Of a DNA stretch of 64,000 bases, positions 15,980-25,228 are shown piece after piece. Under the pieces are notes generated by a model. It saw only the letters and a program-made list of their open reading frames with translations. It did not search any database and was not told where the DNA came from. Position 1 is the first letter of the stretch. The number at the start of each line of letters is the position of its first letter. This DNA is from Aequorivita sublithincola DSM 14238 (GTDB lineage: Bacteria > Bacteroidota > Bacteroidia > Flavobacteriales > Flavobacteriaceae). The position numbers and the translations under genes were made by a program. The DNA is taken from the NCBI RefSeq assembly GCF_000265385.1, contig NC_018013.1, positions 1,143,001 to 1,207,000 on the forward strand. The letters run 5' to 3'.

Positions 15980-18490
15980 TTATTTTATAAATTGATTCAA
16001 GGTTTTGAATTTCAAGTTTGGTGCGGTTTTGCTTTCTGTTGAAAAAAGAATCGTTTTAGATTCATTCGGCAAAAGATCGAAGTAATTATCTTCAAATCTT
16101 CCTTTTTCATTCGTCATTAAAAATACGTCTTTCTGAAGGGTTTTTGAAGTAAGTGTTATCAAAAATCCATCTGCCATCTTTTCGTTTTTGATTTTGATTT
16201 GGTCCCGATAGCTATCGAGATCGATTTCCCTCTTTTTAAGCTTCAACTTCTTCGGTTTTACAAAATAATGCAAATACTCACTTCCGCCGAAATTCACTTT
16301 TAGAATACAAAATGCTTTGTCAAAATTCAAGTTTTTTAAAGGAAGTGAAAAAAGTATTTCACTGCTGCCTTCGGGACTTTCAGCAACAATCTGTTTTTTA
16401 AAAATTACTTTTCCATCGAAATCCATCAATGTAATGGAAAGTGAATCCTTAATGGTTTTAAAAGTATCGTTTACCACAAATATTTTCAACGAATTGTTTT
16501 CCACTTCTGCAGAAATTAAAACATTTTCAAACGCTTTTTTAGCTTGATAATGTAATGCTTTCCAATTGCCCAAATAATCAATGCTGGACCACGAAATAGC
16601 TGGCCAGCAATCGTTGAGTTGCCAATAAAGCATTCCCATATTGTAAGGTTTTGCGCGGCGTTGGGCGTGGATTCCCAGAGTAATGCCACGGGCTTGCAGG
16701 AGTTGGCTCATATAAACATAATCTTCTGCATTTTGCGGAACGGGAAAGTCGCGTGCCATATAATCTTCAATAATTTGAAAGCCTCTAGCGTGTTTTTGAT
16801 GGTTTGCAAAAAGTGGATCCTTCAATAAAACCGAATCTCTTTTTGTGGCATATTTTATAGTTTTAACATTCGGAAATGATTGAAACCCAAACTCGCTCAT
16901 AAACCGCGGTACCTCTTCTGCAAAATGCTCAAACGGATATCCATCGTGCCAAACCCACCAATCGTGCGCGTCTCCTTCAAATTGATAGCGTTTGTCGCCA
17001 CGTCCATATTTGGGGGAGCTTTCCCAATAAGTGATATTCGTACTTAAACTGTCCACTGCACGTGGTAAAATGTGGTTAAAAAGCGCATAATAACTTTTCC
17101 AAATTTCCTGTTTTTGGGTTTCAGTTTTATCGTCTTGCCAACCCCAACGTTGCCAACCTTCGTTGTTTTCGTTATTGCCGCACCAAAGTGCAATGCTTGG
17201 ATGGTTTCGCAAACGTTTTATATTTTCGATAGCTTCTTGCTTTGCATTTTCTAAAAATGCTGCATCGCCCGGATACATAGCGCAGGCGAACATAAAATCT
17301 TGCCAAACTAGGATTCCTTTTGCGTCGCAAAGCTGGTAAAAAAAGTTGTCTTCATAAATGCCGCCGCCCCAAACGCGGAGCATATTCATATTTGCGGCAA
17401 CGGCATCATCAATTAGGGTTTCATATTTTTCTTGGTTTATTTTTGTATCCAACATTTGCTGTGGCACGTAATTGGCGCCTTTCATATAAACGGGTTTTCC
17501 ATTCAATTTGAAGTAAAAACTTTCGCCAATTGAATCTTTTTCGGTGATTAATTCAATAGAACGAATTCCGAGTTTTTTTGAATAGGTTTCTAAAACGCTA
17601 TTGTTGTGAATTAGTTCAATTTGAATATCATATAAAAAAGGTTCGCCTAAATTATGCGTCCACCAAAGTTTAGGGTTTTTAACAGTAAAAGGTATTTGAT
17701 ATTCGCTTTCACCTGCTTTGGTTTTAAAGGTTGATGTAAATGTTTCGGATGTATTTTTATTTGTAATTTGAAGAGTTATTTCCTCTTCGTTTACGGTTTC
17801 AATTTCAAACTTTGCAACAATTTCAGCAAGTGAATCTGAAATGGATTTTGTTACAAGAAAAATGTCTTTTAATCGGGCAACATCATAACTCATTAACGAA
17901 ACATTTCGCCAAATACCGATTGTTTTTATAGTTGGTGCCCAATCCCAACCATATTGATATTGTGGTTTTCGGGTGAAAACTCGATCGCCGCCTGGTAGTT
18001 CATAATCTAACTTTCCTGATTCACTTTTTTCGATGGAATCGGGGCTTTTGAAAATAACTAACAATTCATTTTCGGCTTTTAATGCATCGCTCACGTCAAC
18101 TTCCCAACTTCGGAAGGCATTGTTTGCAGAAAGAATTAAACTGTCATTTAGAAAAACTTCGGCGTAAGTATCTAATCCTTCAAAATTAAGGAAATGTTTT
18201 GTACGTTTTAAGGTTTCTTCGGAAATAGAAAATTGCTTTTTATACTCCCAGTTTTTAGTTGAAACCCATTGAATGGAATCTTCGTTATTCTTCAAAAATG
18301 GATCTGGAATTTCGCCCAACCTCAGCAAATCTTCTTGCACGGTTCCAGGGACTTCGGCTGTTTGCCAATTCTGGTTTTCGGTTTCTGAAAATTGCCAGTT
18401 TCCGTTTAAGGAAATAAAGCTATTCGGTGATTCTTCACATGAAAAAAATAGGCCTAATAAAAGTAGAAATAGAAAAGACAGCTTTTTCAT
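15980..18490 (-). CDS. Beta-mannosidase, GH2, lipoprotein
   Basis: Cleaves terminal beta-mannose. A signal peptide with lipobox LFFSC puts the lipid on Cys18. Sugar-binding and Ig-like domains precede the barrel; the acid/base is Glu441 in CGNNENNEGW and the nucleophile Glu533 in FMSEFGFQSFP, both intact. VWGGGIYED (373-381) and WQLNDCWPAISW are typical of GH2 mannosidases rather than galactosidases. Length 836 is normal. First gene of the operon with the hexosaminidase and cutC. A TCCCGATAGCTATCGAGA copy of a palindromic repeat lies inside the coding sequence at 16203-16220. Confidence 0.93.
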   Translation of the reverse strand: MKKLSFLFLLLLGLFFSCEESPNSFISLNGNWQFSETENQNWQTAEVPGTVQEDLLRLGEIPDPFLKNNEDSIQWVSTKNWEYKKQFSISEETLKRTKHFLNFEGLDTYAEVFLNDSLILSANNAFRSWEVDVSDALKAENELLVIFKSPDSIEKSESGKLDYELPGGDRVFTRKPQYQYGWDWAPTIKTIGIWRNVSLMSYDVARLKDIFLVTKSISDSLAEIVAKFEIETVNEEEITLQITNKNTSETFTSTFKTKAGESEYQIPFTVKNPKLWWTHNLGEPFLYDIQIELIHNNSVLETYSKKLGIRSIELITEKDSIGESFYFKLNGKPVYMKGANYVPQQMLDTKINQEKYETLIDDAVAANMNMLRVWGGGIYEDNFFYQLCDAKGILVWQDFMFACAMYPGDAAFLENAKQEAIENIKRLRNHPSIALWCGNNENNEGWQRWGWQDDKTETQKQEIWKSYYALFNHILPRAVDSLSTNITYWESSPKYGRGDKRYQFEGDAHDWWVWHDGYPFEHFAEEVPRFMSEFGFQSFPNVKTIKYATKRDSVLLKDPLFANHQKHARGFQIIEDYMARDFPVPQNAEDYVYMSQLLQARGITLGIHAQRRAKPYNMGMLYWQLNDCWPAISWSSIDYLGNWKALHYQAKKAFENVLISAEVENNSLKIFVVNDTFKTIKDSLSITLMDFDGKVIFKKQIVAESPEGSSEILFSLPLKNLNFDKAFCILKVNFGGSEYLHYFVKPKKLKLKKREIDLDSYRDQIKIKNEKMADGFLITLTSKTLQKDVFLMTNEKGRFEDNYFDLLPNESKTILFSTESKTAPNLKFKTLNQFIK
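16203..16220. repeat. Near-palindrome of the CCCGATAGCTATCGGG family inside the mannosidase gene
   Basis: TCCCGATAGCTATCGAGA differs by one base from the perfect 18-bp palindrome at 27417-27434. It is translated as part of DSYRDQ without disturbing the frame. Confidence 0.6.
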
Positions 18491-18525
18491 ATTACGAATG
18501 TATGAAATATGTTTTCTTCAGCTTC

Positions 18526-18533
18526 GAAAGGTA
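18526..18533 (-). promoter_or_regulatory. Possible -7 element of the mannosidase-hexosaminidase-cutC operon
   Basis: Minus strand TACCTTTC matches TAnnTTTG at 7 of 8 positions, 35 bases before the mannosidase ATG and downstream of the efflux operon terminator. Confidence 0.35.
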
Positions 18534-18540
18534 TAAATAT

Positions 18541-18574
18541 AAAAAAACTGCCCCAGCAAATAAGCCAAGGCAGT
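18541..18574 (-). terminator. Intrinsic terminator of the RND efflux operon
   Basis: On the minus strand ACTGCC (18574-18569) pairs with GGCAGT (18552-18547), with further wobble pairs inside, followed by a run of seven Ts. It lies 35 bases after the outer-membrane factor stop. Confidence 0.72.
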
Positions 18575-18608
18575 CAATCAACCAACTAATTAACCAAATG
18601 AAAAAAGT

Positions 18609-20003
18609 TTATCTCCAGCCGCCACCAAGGGCTTCGTATAAATCTACGATTGCTTGTAGGCGATTATTTTTTGCGTTTATTAAATTTAAGCTAGAATTAA
18701 GCGCGTTTTCTTGCGCATTCAAGACCTCCAAATAGTTTGCAAGACCATTATCCAAAAGCTGTTCGGAATATTCTGTTGCCAAACTGTAGGCCTGGTATTC
18801 TTTGTTTTTCACTTCAATTTTTTCAGTTGCAGCTTCATAACTATACATTGCATCCGAAACTTCTTTGCTTGCAGTAATTATAGACAATCTAAAATCTAAA
18901 TATGACTGTTCTTGTCTTGCTTGATTCACTTCGTATTGCGTTCGAATTTGACGCTTGTTGAAAATTGGCTGCGTTAAACCTCCAATAATCGTTGCAAATA
19001 GCGAATTCGCACTAAAAAGTTTATCGATTTGAATATTTTGAAAACCTCCCGTTGCAGATAGCGTTAACGACGGATAGAAGTTAGCGCGAGCTGCGTTTGT
19101 TAGTTCGAAAGCGTTCATTAAACTGAATTCCGCAGCCATAACGTCTGGTCGGTTTCTTAGTAATTGTGCTGGAATTCCAGTATTTAAAGGAATTTCTATG
19201 CTTTGATTCTCTAAACTTCCGCGAGTAATTTGTTGCGGAGCGCTTCCCAACAAAATGGACATTGTGTTTTCCAACAAACGTGCCTGGTTTTTTAAATCGA
19301 TTAAAATTCCTTGAGCCGTGTACAACTGGGCTTCCGTTTGTTTTACGCCAACTTCGGTAACATTTCCAGCTTCTTTTAGAGCTTGGGTAGTTTCCAAACC
19401 TTTGGAACGTGTTTCGATAGTTTCATTTGTAACCTGAATCTGTTCATCCAAAGCCAACAATTGATAATAAACTGAAGCAATATTGGCAATCAACGCACTT
19501 TTTACGGCTTGATGCGCCGCAACACTTTGAAGGTATGTGGCTTGAAAAGCTCGCTCATTACTGCGAATTTTGCCCCAGATATCTGCTTCCCAAGATAAAC
19601 CAGCGCTCAATTCATATTGATTAATGGAAGACAAATTGCCAAACTGATTATTGGCTGGCAATTCTTGATGGGTAGCTCTTGCATTTCCGTTTAAAGATGG
19701 AAAATATCCTGCTTTGCCTTGTTTTACATAGGCTTCGGCTATATTAATTTGCTGAAGCGCCACACGAATGTCCATGTTATTTTTCAGTCCTTCTTCAATA
19801 TAATTTTGAAGTGTTGGGTCTGTAAACAACTCTTTCCACGAAAGTGTAGCAATCGTCAAAGTGTCCTGCGGAAGATTTTCCGTTCTATAATTTGCTTCGT
19901 TTACAACTTGTGGACGTTTATAATCTTTTGCTGCAAAGCAAGACACAAGTAAAAACGGAATACTAACTACCAACAATAATGAAAAAATTCTATTTGTTTT
20001 CAT
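18609..20003 (-). CDS. RND efflux outer-membrane lipoprotein (NodT/OprM type)
   Basis: TolC-fold channel that completes a tripartite pump. The chosen start gives MKTNRIFSLLLVVSIPFLLVSC, a lipoprotein signal with Cys22 as the acylated residue; in-frame ATGs upstream (to 20069) would put a hydrophilic tail before the signal. Two OEP repeats are visible, the second with LLRNRPDVMAAEFSLMNA, a well-conserved stretch in this family, and ANFYPSLTLSATGGF. Last gene of the operon, 40 bases after the pump gene. Confidence 0.9.
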   Translation of the reverse strand: MKTNRIFSLLLVVSIPFLLVSCFAAKDYKRPQVVNEANYRTENLPQDTLTIATLSWKELFTDPTLQNYIEEGLKNNMDIRVALQQINIAEAYVKQGKAGYFPSLNGNARATHQELPANNQFGNLSSINQYELSAGLSWEADIWGKIRSNERAFQATYLQSVAAHQAVKSALIANIASVYYQLLALDEQIQVTNETIETRSKGLETTQALKEAGNVTEVGVKQTEAQLYTAQGILIDLKNQARLLENTMSILLGSAPQQITRGSLENQSIEIPLNTGIPAQLLRNRPDVMAAEFSLMNAFELTNAARANFYPSLTLSATGGFQNIQIDKLFSANSLFATIIGGLTQPIFNKRQIRTQYEVNQARQEQSYLDFRLSIITASKEVSDAMYSYEAATEKIEVKNKEYQAYSLATEYSEQLLDNGLANYLEVLNAQENALNSSLNLINAKNNRLQAIVDLYEALGGGWR

Positions 20004-20043
20004 CTGTTTTATTTCAGTGTTTTTTAGGGATGAATTTATTTGA

Positions 20044-23000
20044 TTATTCATTGTTTTCAGTATTATCAATTAGTTTATCGCCTGTTTCAATAACCATAAG
20101 TTCTTCAGAAACTTCTTCATCGTTTGTAGGCGCACCTGTAATTTTTTCCTGTAACCATTGGAAAAGGATAAACAAAATAGGGATTACAAAAACTCCTAAA
20201 ATTGTTCCCACAAACAGTCCACCAACGGCTCCCGTACCGATGGAACGGTTTCCTGCTGCGCCAACACCACTGGAAAGCACCAAAGGCATCAATCCAAAAA
20301 TAAAGGCGAAAGAAGTCATCAAGATTGGACGTAACCTTGCTTCGGCTCCGTCAATGGCTGCATCAACTATTGACTCGCCTTGTTTTCTTCGCTGTACGGC
20401 AAATTCTACAATAAGAATTGCGTTTTTCGCCAAGAGCCCGATGAGCATTATCAGAGCTATCTGGAAATAAATATTATTTTGAAGCCCTGTTAGTTGCGTT
20501 GTAATATATGCTCCGAAAACTCCGACGGGTAAGGATAGTAAGACAGAAAATGGCAATAAATAACTTTCATACTGCGCCGCAAGTAAAAAGTAAACGAACA
20601 CCAACGAGAGTATAAAAATCGTTGTGGTTTGGTTTCCTGCGTTTTTTTCTTCCAAAGTCAAGCCAGAATAGGCAATGTCAAAATTACTCGGGAGACTTTG
20701 TTTTACTTCTTCAACCGCATTAATAACATCACCAGTACTGTAACCAGGAGCAGTAGCAGCGGTAACTTTGGTAGAATTAAAGAGGTTGAAACGGGTAACC
20801 GATTGCGGCCCATAAACCCTTTTCAAGGTAACGAATTGCGTGATTGGTGTCATTTCGCCACTTGCAGTGCGCACATAAATACTGTTCAAATCACTTTCTG
20901 TGGCTCTATCTTCTGGTAATGCTTGCACATATACACGATATTGTTTTCCGAAGCGGGAAAAATCTGCTGCGAAAATACTTCCTATATATCCTTGAAGCGT
21001 TGTAAAAATAGTTTGAACTGAAACTCCAACTTCTTTTGCCAATGGTACATTCAGCGTCATTTCGTATTGCGGATAGCGCGTGTTGAAAGACGATTGTGCA
21101 TATTGAATTTCGGGCCTTTCGGTTAACTTCGCTAAAAATTCTTGATTGGTTTTATCTAAATTTGTAAAGCTTCCGCCGGAACGATCTAATAAGTTTAGCT
21201 CTGCACCAGCCGAGTTTCCAAAACCGGGAATACTTGGCGGCGAGAAGAAAATAATCTGGGCTTCTGGAATTTGCGCTGCAATTCCGAATAATTGACCCGT
21301 AATAGATTGTACCGAAAGTGAATCTGCTTTACGATCGCCCCAATCATCTAATCTTATAAATCCAAGACCGTAGTTACTACCTGCACCACTAATCAAACTT
21401 CGTCCATCAATAACTGAAACACCTTGTACTCCAGGAAGGTTTTTGATTTTAGAATATAGAATTTGGTTTACTTCGTGAGTTCTATCTATGGAAGAACCCG
21501 CTGGAAGTTCCATGTTCATAAAGACAATTCCACGGTCTTCATCTGGTACAAAACCTGTTTTAAGTGTTGAAGATGACCACCAAATTCCGCCAACTGCTAA
21601 AAGCAAGATGAAACCTGTAACCCATTTATTTTTATAGAGAAAATGAACTGATCTTCCGTAACGATCTACAGTTGCTTTAAACCCTCTGTTGAAACCGTTG
21701 AAAAATTTCTGAACAAATCCAGGTTTGTTGCTATTCTGCTTTTCGTCGTGACCTTTCAAAAATAAGGCACATAAAGCAGGTGTTAGCGTTAAAGCGTTTA
21801 CTGCGGAAATAATAATTGCAACAATAAGCGTAACTCCAAATTGCTCATAAAATACTCCCGTTGGACCTTTAATAAAAGTTACAGGAATAAACACGGCAGA
21901 CATTACCAAGGTTATAGAAATAATAGCGCCCGAAATTTCGTTCATCGCTTTTAAGGAAGCCTTTTTAGCACTTTTTTCACCTTCATCAATCTTTGAATGG
22001 ACCGCCTCGACGACGACAATTGCATCATCCACTACAATACCAATGGCAAGAACCAATGCGAAAAGCGTAAGTAAGTTTATGGAATATCCGAATAAATTCA
22101 GAAAGAAAAATGTTCCAATAATCGAAACCGGAACCGCAATTGCCGGAATTAACGTAGAACGGAAATCCTGCAAAAAGATAAATACAACCAAGAAAACCAA
22201 AAGGAAAGCTTCAACCAAAGTTGTTACTACCTTTTCTATAGAAGCATTTAAGAAATTGTTGGTGTCGTAAGGAATATAATAGGTTATCCCTTCTGGCAAG
22301 TCGCGTTCTACTTTTGCAAGTTCAATTTTTACGGCGTCAATAATTTCTTGAGCGTTGGATCCTTTCGTCTGGAAAATTCCCATGTTTACCGCAGGAAACC
22401 CGTTGGTAACAGATCCGCCGGCGTATGATTGCGAACCAAGTTCAATCTTGGCTACATCGCTCAATTTTAGAAATTCACCATTTCCTAAAGCCTTTATTAC
22501 AATATCACTGTATTGTTCTTCGGTTTTATAACGTCCAGCATATTTTATGGTGTAAGAGAATGCTTCTCCATTATTTTCACCCAATGCACCTGCCGCTGCT
22601 TCCAAACTTTGTTCTCTTAATGCTGCCACAACATCGGACGGCATTAAACTATATGCAGCAAGTTTTTGTGGATTTAGCCATATTCGCATAGAATAATCCT
22701 TTCCACCGAAAACGCTTACATCACCCACACCATTTACCCTTTGCAGTTCAGGAATAACGTTTATTTTTAAATAATTCTGAAGATAGGTATCGTCGTAATC
22801 CTTGTTTTCACTGTAAAACGAAAGGAACATCAAAGCAGAGGTTTGCTGTTTTGAAGTAGTAACTCCAGTTTGAATAACTGCTTGCGGCAATTGTGAATTT
22901 GCTCGTGCCACACGGTTTTGAACGTTTACGGCAGCAATATCTGGATCTACATCTTGATCAAAGAATACGCTTATGGAAGCCGTTCCGTTATTGGTTGCTG

Positions 23001-23241
23001 TGGATGATAAATAGGTCATCCCTTCCACACCGTTTATTTGTTCTTCCAGCGGAATTATAACGCTTTCAAGTATGGTTTCCGCATTAGCACCAGGATAGGT
23101 TGCGCTAACTTGAATTGTTGGCGGAGCAATATCTGGATACTGCGTAATTGGTAAACTTGAAAGTCCCAAAACCCCAAGTATTACTATAATTATCGAGATA
23201 ACCGTAGAAAGTACGGGTCTGTCTATAAATGTTTTTAACAT
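20044..23241 (-). CDS. RND multidrug efflux pump, inner-membrane subunit (HAE1 family)
   Basis: A 1065-residue proton-driven transporter of the AcrB type. It opens FIDRPVLSTVISIIIVILG; the proton-relay aspartates are Asp405-Asp406 in GIVVDDAIVVVEAV, and the partner lysine is in LLAKNAILIVEF. Both large periplasmic loops are present, including the FSPPSIPGFG hairpin seen in HAE1 pumps. Its position after a membrane-fusion gene and before an outer-membrane factor defines a full pump. The acidic C-terminal tail (NDEEVSEELMVIETGDK) is lineage-specific. Confidence 0.95.
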   Translation of the reverse strand: MLKTFIDRPVLSTVISIIIVILGVLGLSSLPITQYPDIAPPTIQVSATYPGANAETILESVIIPLEEQINGVEGMTYLSSTATNNGTASISVFFDQDVDPDIAAVNVQNRVARANSQLPQAVIQTGVTTSKQQTSALMFLSFYSENKDYDDTYLQNYLKINVIPELQRVNGVGDVSVFGGKDYSMRIWLNPQKLAAYSLMPSDVVAALREQSLEAAAGALGENNGEAFSYTIKYAGRYKTEEQYSDIVIKALGNGEFLKLSDVAKIELGSQSYAGGSVTNGFPAVNMGIFQTKGSNAQEIIDAVKIELAKVERDLPEGITYYIPYDTNNFLNASIEKVVTTLVEAFLLVFLVVFIFLQDFRSTLIPAIAVPVSIIGTFFFLNLFGYSINLLTLFALVLAIGIVVDDAIVVVEAVHSKIDEGEKSAKKASLKAMNEISGAIISITLVMSAVFIPVTFIKGPTGVFYEQFGVTLIVAIIISAVNALTLTPALCALFLKGHDEKQNSNKPGFVQKFFNGFNRGFKATVDRYGRSVHFLYKNKWVTGFILLLAVGGIWWSSSTLKTGFVPDEDRGIVFMNMELPAGSSIDRTHEVNQILYSKIKNLPGVQGVSVIDGRSLISGAGSNYGLGFIRLDDWGDRKADSLSVQSITGQLFGIAAQIPEAQIIFFSPPSIPGFGNSAGAELNLLDRSGGSFTNLDKTNQEFLAKLTERPEIQYAQSSFNTRYPQYEMTLNVPLAKEVGVSVQTIFTTLQGYIGSIFAADFSRFGKQYRVYVQALPEDRATESDLNSIYVRTASGEMTPITQFVTLKRVYGPQSVTRFNLFNSTKVTAATAPGYSTGDVINAVEEVKQSLPSNFDIAYSGLTLEEKNAGNQTTTIFILSLVFVYFLLAAQYESYLLPFSVLLSLPVGVFGAYITTQLTGLQNNIYFQIALIMLIGLLAKNAILIVEFAVQRRKQGESIVDAAIDGAEARLRPILMTSFAFIFGLMPLVLSSGVGAAGNRSIGTGAVGGLFVGTILGVFVIPILFILFQWLQEKITGAPTNDEEVSEELMVIETGDKLIDNTENNE

Positions 23242-23261
23242 GGTTTGCTTTTCTTAAACGA

Positions 23262-24398
23262 TTATCTGAAAACTTTTTCAATAGGTTTGGCAATACTGTC
23301 GAAAGGCATTTCCTTTGGATTTATTTTGGTATTACCGCGTAGTTTGTTGGCGCCTTTGGCTACGATTTTATCACCTTTTTGCAAGCCAGAAGCTATAACG
23401 TAAAGATTTCCTACTTCGGCTGTCTTTTCAATTTTGGTTGAGGTTGCCATTCCATCTTCTCCTACTTTATAAACATAGAAACTTCCTTGCTGCTCATAAG
23501 TTGCTTCTTGCGGAACAACCACCGCATCCGCATAAACTTTCGGAAGCTTGATTTTCCCGCTGTTACCATTTGTTAAAAGTCGTGATGGATTGTCAAAAAC
23601 AGCTCTAAAAGAAATAGAACCAGTATTGGAATTTACTTGCGAGTTAATGGTTTCTATAGTTCCTTCTTGATCATAAAGACTTCCGTTTGCCAATATTAAT
23701 TGCACTTTTGGAAGTTTTTTAATTTTTTCGGCTACATCTTTTCCTTCTGCATTCTGCATAAAGTCTAAGTACTCTTTTTCATTCATTGAAAAATAGGCAT
23801 ATACTTTACTAATATCTGCAACGGTCGTCATTGGTATTTGTGACGATGGACTCACCAAAGCGCCTTTCCGAAGATTAATAGAACCCACATAGCCATCAAC
23901 CGGACTTTTAATATTTCCGTAATCTATGTTTGCCGCAATACTATTGTATCCACTTTTTGCCTGCTGAAGTTTTGCTTTAGCAGTTTCAAGTTGTACGTTG
24001 CTGATAATATTTTTTTCAACTAAAGGCTTCAGTTTATCAACCTCAACTTGTGCGGCATTAACGTTTGCTCTGGCCGCTGCAGCATCTTGGCTTAAGGTTT
24101 GGGTTTCCAATCTAAATAGCGTTTGACCCTTTCTTACTTTTTGGCCTTCATCTACCAAAACATCGGTTATATATCCTGAAATTTTTGCGTTTACCTGACT
24201 ATTCACAATCCCTTCAATACTCGCTGGAAAGGTTGAAAACGCGGTAACTGTTCTTGTTGGAATTTCCACCACTGGCAAAGTTGGAGCCTGCGGTGCACCT
24301 TGCGCTTGTTGGGCGTTTTTATCGTTCCCACATGAGGAAAACATTAGAAGAAGTCCTAATGCTATAGGAAGCGCAGTGATTAAATTTTTATTTTTCAT
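23262..24398 (-). CDS. RND efflux periplasmic adaptor lipoprotein
   Basis: Membrane-fusion protein (378 residues) joining the pump to the outer-membrane channel. Signal peptide and lipobox MFSSC place the lipid on Cys23. The AcrA-like order is clear: SGYITDVLVDEGQKVRKGQTLFRL (lipoyl half), a Gln/Ala-rich coiled-coil hairpin (about 110-160), YGNIKSPVDGYVG (second lipoyl half), then beta-barrel and membrane-proximal domains. It is 20 bases ahead of the pump gene and 11 after the regulator. Confidence 0.93.
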   Translation of the reverse strand: MKNKNLITALPIALGLLLMFSSCGNDKNAQQAQGAPQAPTLPVVEIPTRTVTAFSTFPASIEGIVNSQVNAKISGYITDVLVDEGQKVRKGQTLFRLETQTLSQDAAAARANVNAAQVEVDKLKPLVEKNIISNVQLETAKAKLQQAKSGYNSIAANIDYGNIKSPVDGYVGSINLRKGALVSPSSQIPMTTVADISKVYAYFSMNEKEYLDFMQNAEGKDVAEKIKKLPKVQLILANGSLYDQEGTIETINSQVNSNTGSISFRAVFDNPSRLLTNGNSGKIKLPKVYADAVVVPQEATYEQQGSFYVYKVGEDGMATSTKIEKTAEVGNLYVIASGLQKGDKIVAKGANKLRGNTKINPKEMPFDSIAKPIEKVFR

Positions 24399-24409
24399 TG
24401 TTGATTTAA

Positions 24410-24898
24410 TTAGTCGTTTTTATTTTTTTCAGTAAGTCTTTTTTTAAGCTTTTCAATAGATAGGCTCGCTTGATCTAGAAACTCTAAATATTCTGTGTGA
24501 AACTCCAAATCAAAGTGTTGCTCGGAATTCTTTGGAAGCGTTTCATTAATTTCCTTTTTATAATCCATTATTTCAACGTGTAGCTCTCGTTCGCATTTCC
24601 AGTTTTTCACCATTTCTGCCATTGATTGAATCATAGCATCTGGAACTAGTGTAAAATATTTTTTACGATCGCCAGATTTGGTGTGATAGGTAATCCGATT
24701 TGCAGCCTGAAGCGTAGTTAAATGACTAGAAATGGTGCTTTTGCTGGCAGATAATTCAAGTACTAACGCGTCAAACGTAATACCTTGTTTCCCTGTTAAT
24801 ATTAAGGTAGAAAGAATTCGTGCAGCCAAAGGAGCAAGATGCTCCTTGTTCTCAAAGTAAACTCCCAGCTTTTCTATTAATTTTTTTCGCTTAGTCAA
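24410..24898 (-). CDS. GbsR/MarR-family transcriptional regulator
   Basis: A 162-residue winged-helix protein: residues about 18-85 hold the DNA-binding domain (LSTLILTGKQGITFDALVLELSAS then the recognition helix KSTISSHLTTLQAANRITY and the wing KSGDRKKYF). The rest is a coiled dimerisation helix typical of the GbsR subgroup. It is the first gene of the efflux operon, suggesting that it regulates the pump and itself. An 8-8-8 inverted repeat just upstream is a candidate operator. Confidence 0.87.
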   Translation of the reverse strand: MTKRKKLIEKLGVYFENKEHLAPLAARILSTLILTGKQGITFDALVLELSASKSTISSHLTTLQAANRITYHTKSGDRKKYFTLVPDAMIQSMAEMVKNWKCERELHVEIMDYKKEINETLPKNSEQHFDLEFHTEYLEFLDQASLSIEKLKKRLTEKNKND

Positions 24899-24927
24899 AA
24901 TATAAGTTTCATTAAATTATCAAGGCA

Positions 24928-24935
24928 CAAAGGTA
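24928..24935 (-). promoter_or_regulatory. -7 element of the efflux operon
   Basis: Minus strand TACCTTTG exactly fits TAnnTTTG and is 29 bases before the regulator ATG. The operator-like inverted repeat lies immediately upstream, over the -33 position. Confidence 0.55.
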
Positions 24936-24938
24936 CGT

Positions 24939-24962
24939 TTAGTTCGCTATTATCCGAACCAA
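24939..24962. promoter_or_regulatory. Candidate operator of the GbsR/MarR regulator
   Basis: TTAGTTCG (24939-24946) and CGAACCAA (24955-24962) form an inverted repeat with 7 of 8 paired positions around an 8-base spacer. It occupies the -33 region of the efflux promoter, the place expected for an autorepressor site. Confidence 0.5.
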
Positions 24963-25228
24963 TCGTATAATAAAAAATTGTTAAAATTAGAAAGTGAATA
25001 TTTTTGACGCAAAATTTATCAAAAGCAATAGAAAAGATATCATAATTGAAATAAAATTGATAATACCGCAAATTTTATTACGAAAACTAACATATAAAAC
25101 AGCATAGAATATAAATTCCGATACTGAATAGTTTTTGAATTCTTGAATTCGGAAGCCTAAACAGGCTCTTAAACTTCTAATATCTATTTAAAGCTATATC
25201 TTCGGCGAAAATTTAAACAAAATACAAT

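Larger units (their letters stand above)
24899..25228. other. Divergent intergenic region, efflux operon / delta-60 gene
   Basis: About 330 bases without a gene. The left end carries the efflux operon promoter and inverted repeat. The rest is very AT-rich with a small hairpin AGCCT-AAAC-AGGCT-like stem at 25154-25167 and a weak -7-like TATCTTCG at 25197-25204 ahead of the plus-strand gene. No ORF or RNA gene recognised. Confidence 0.7.
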
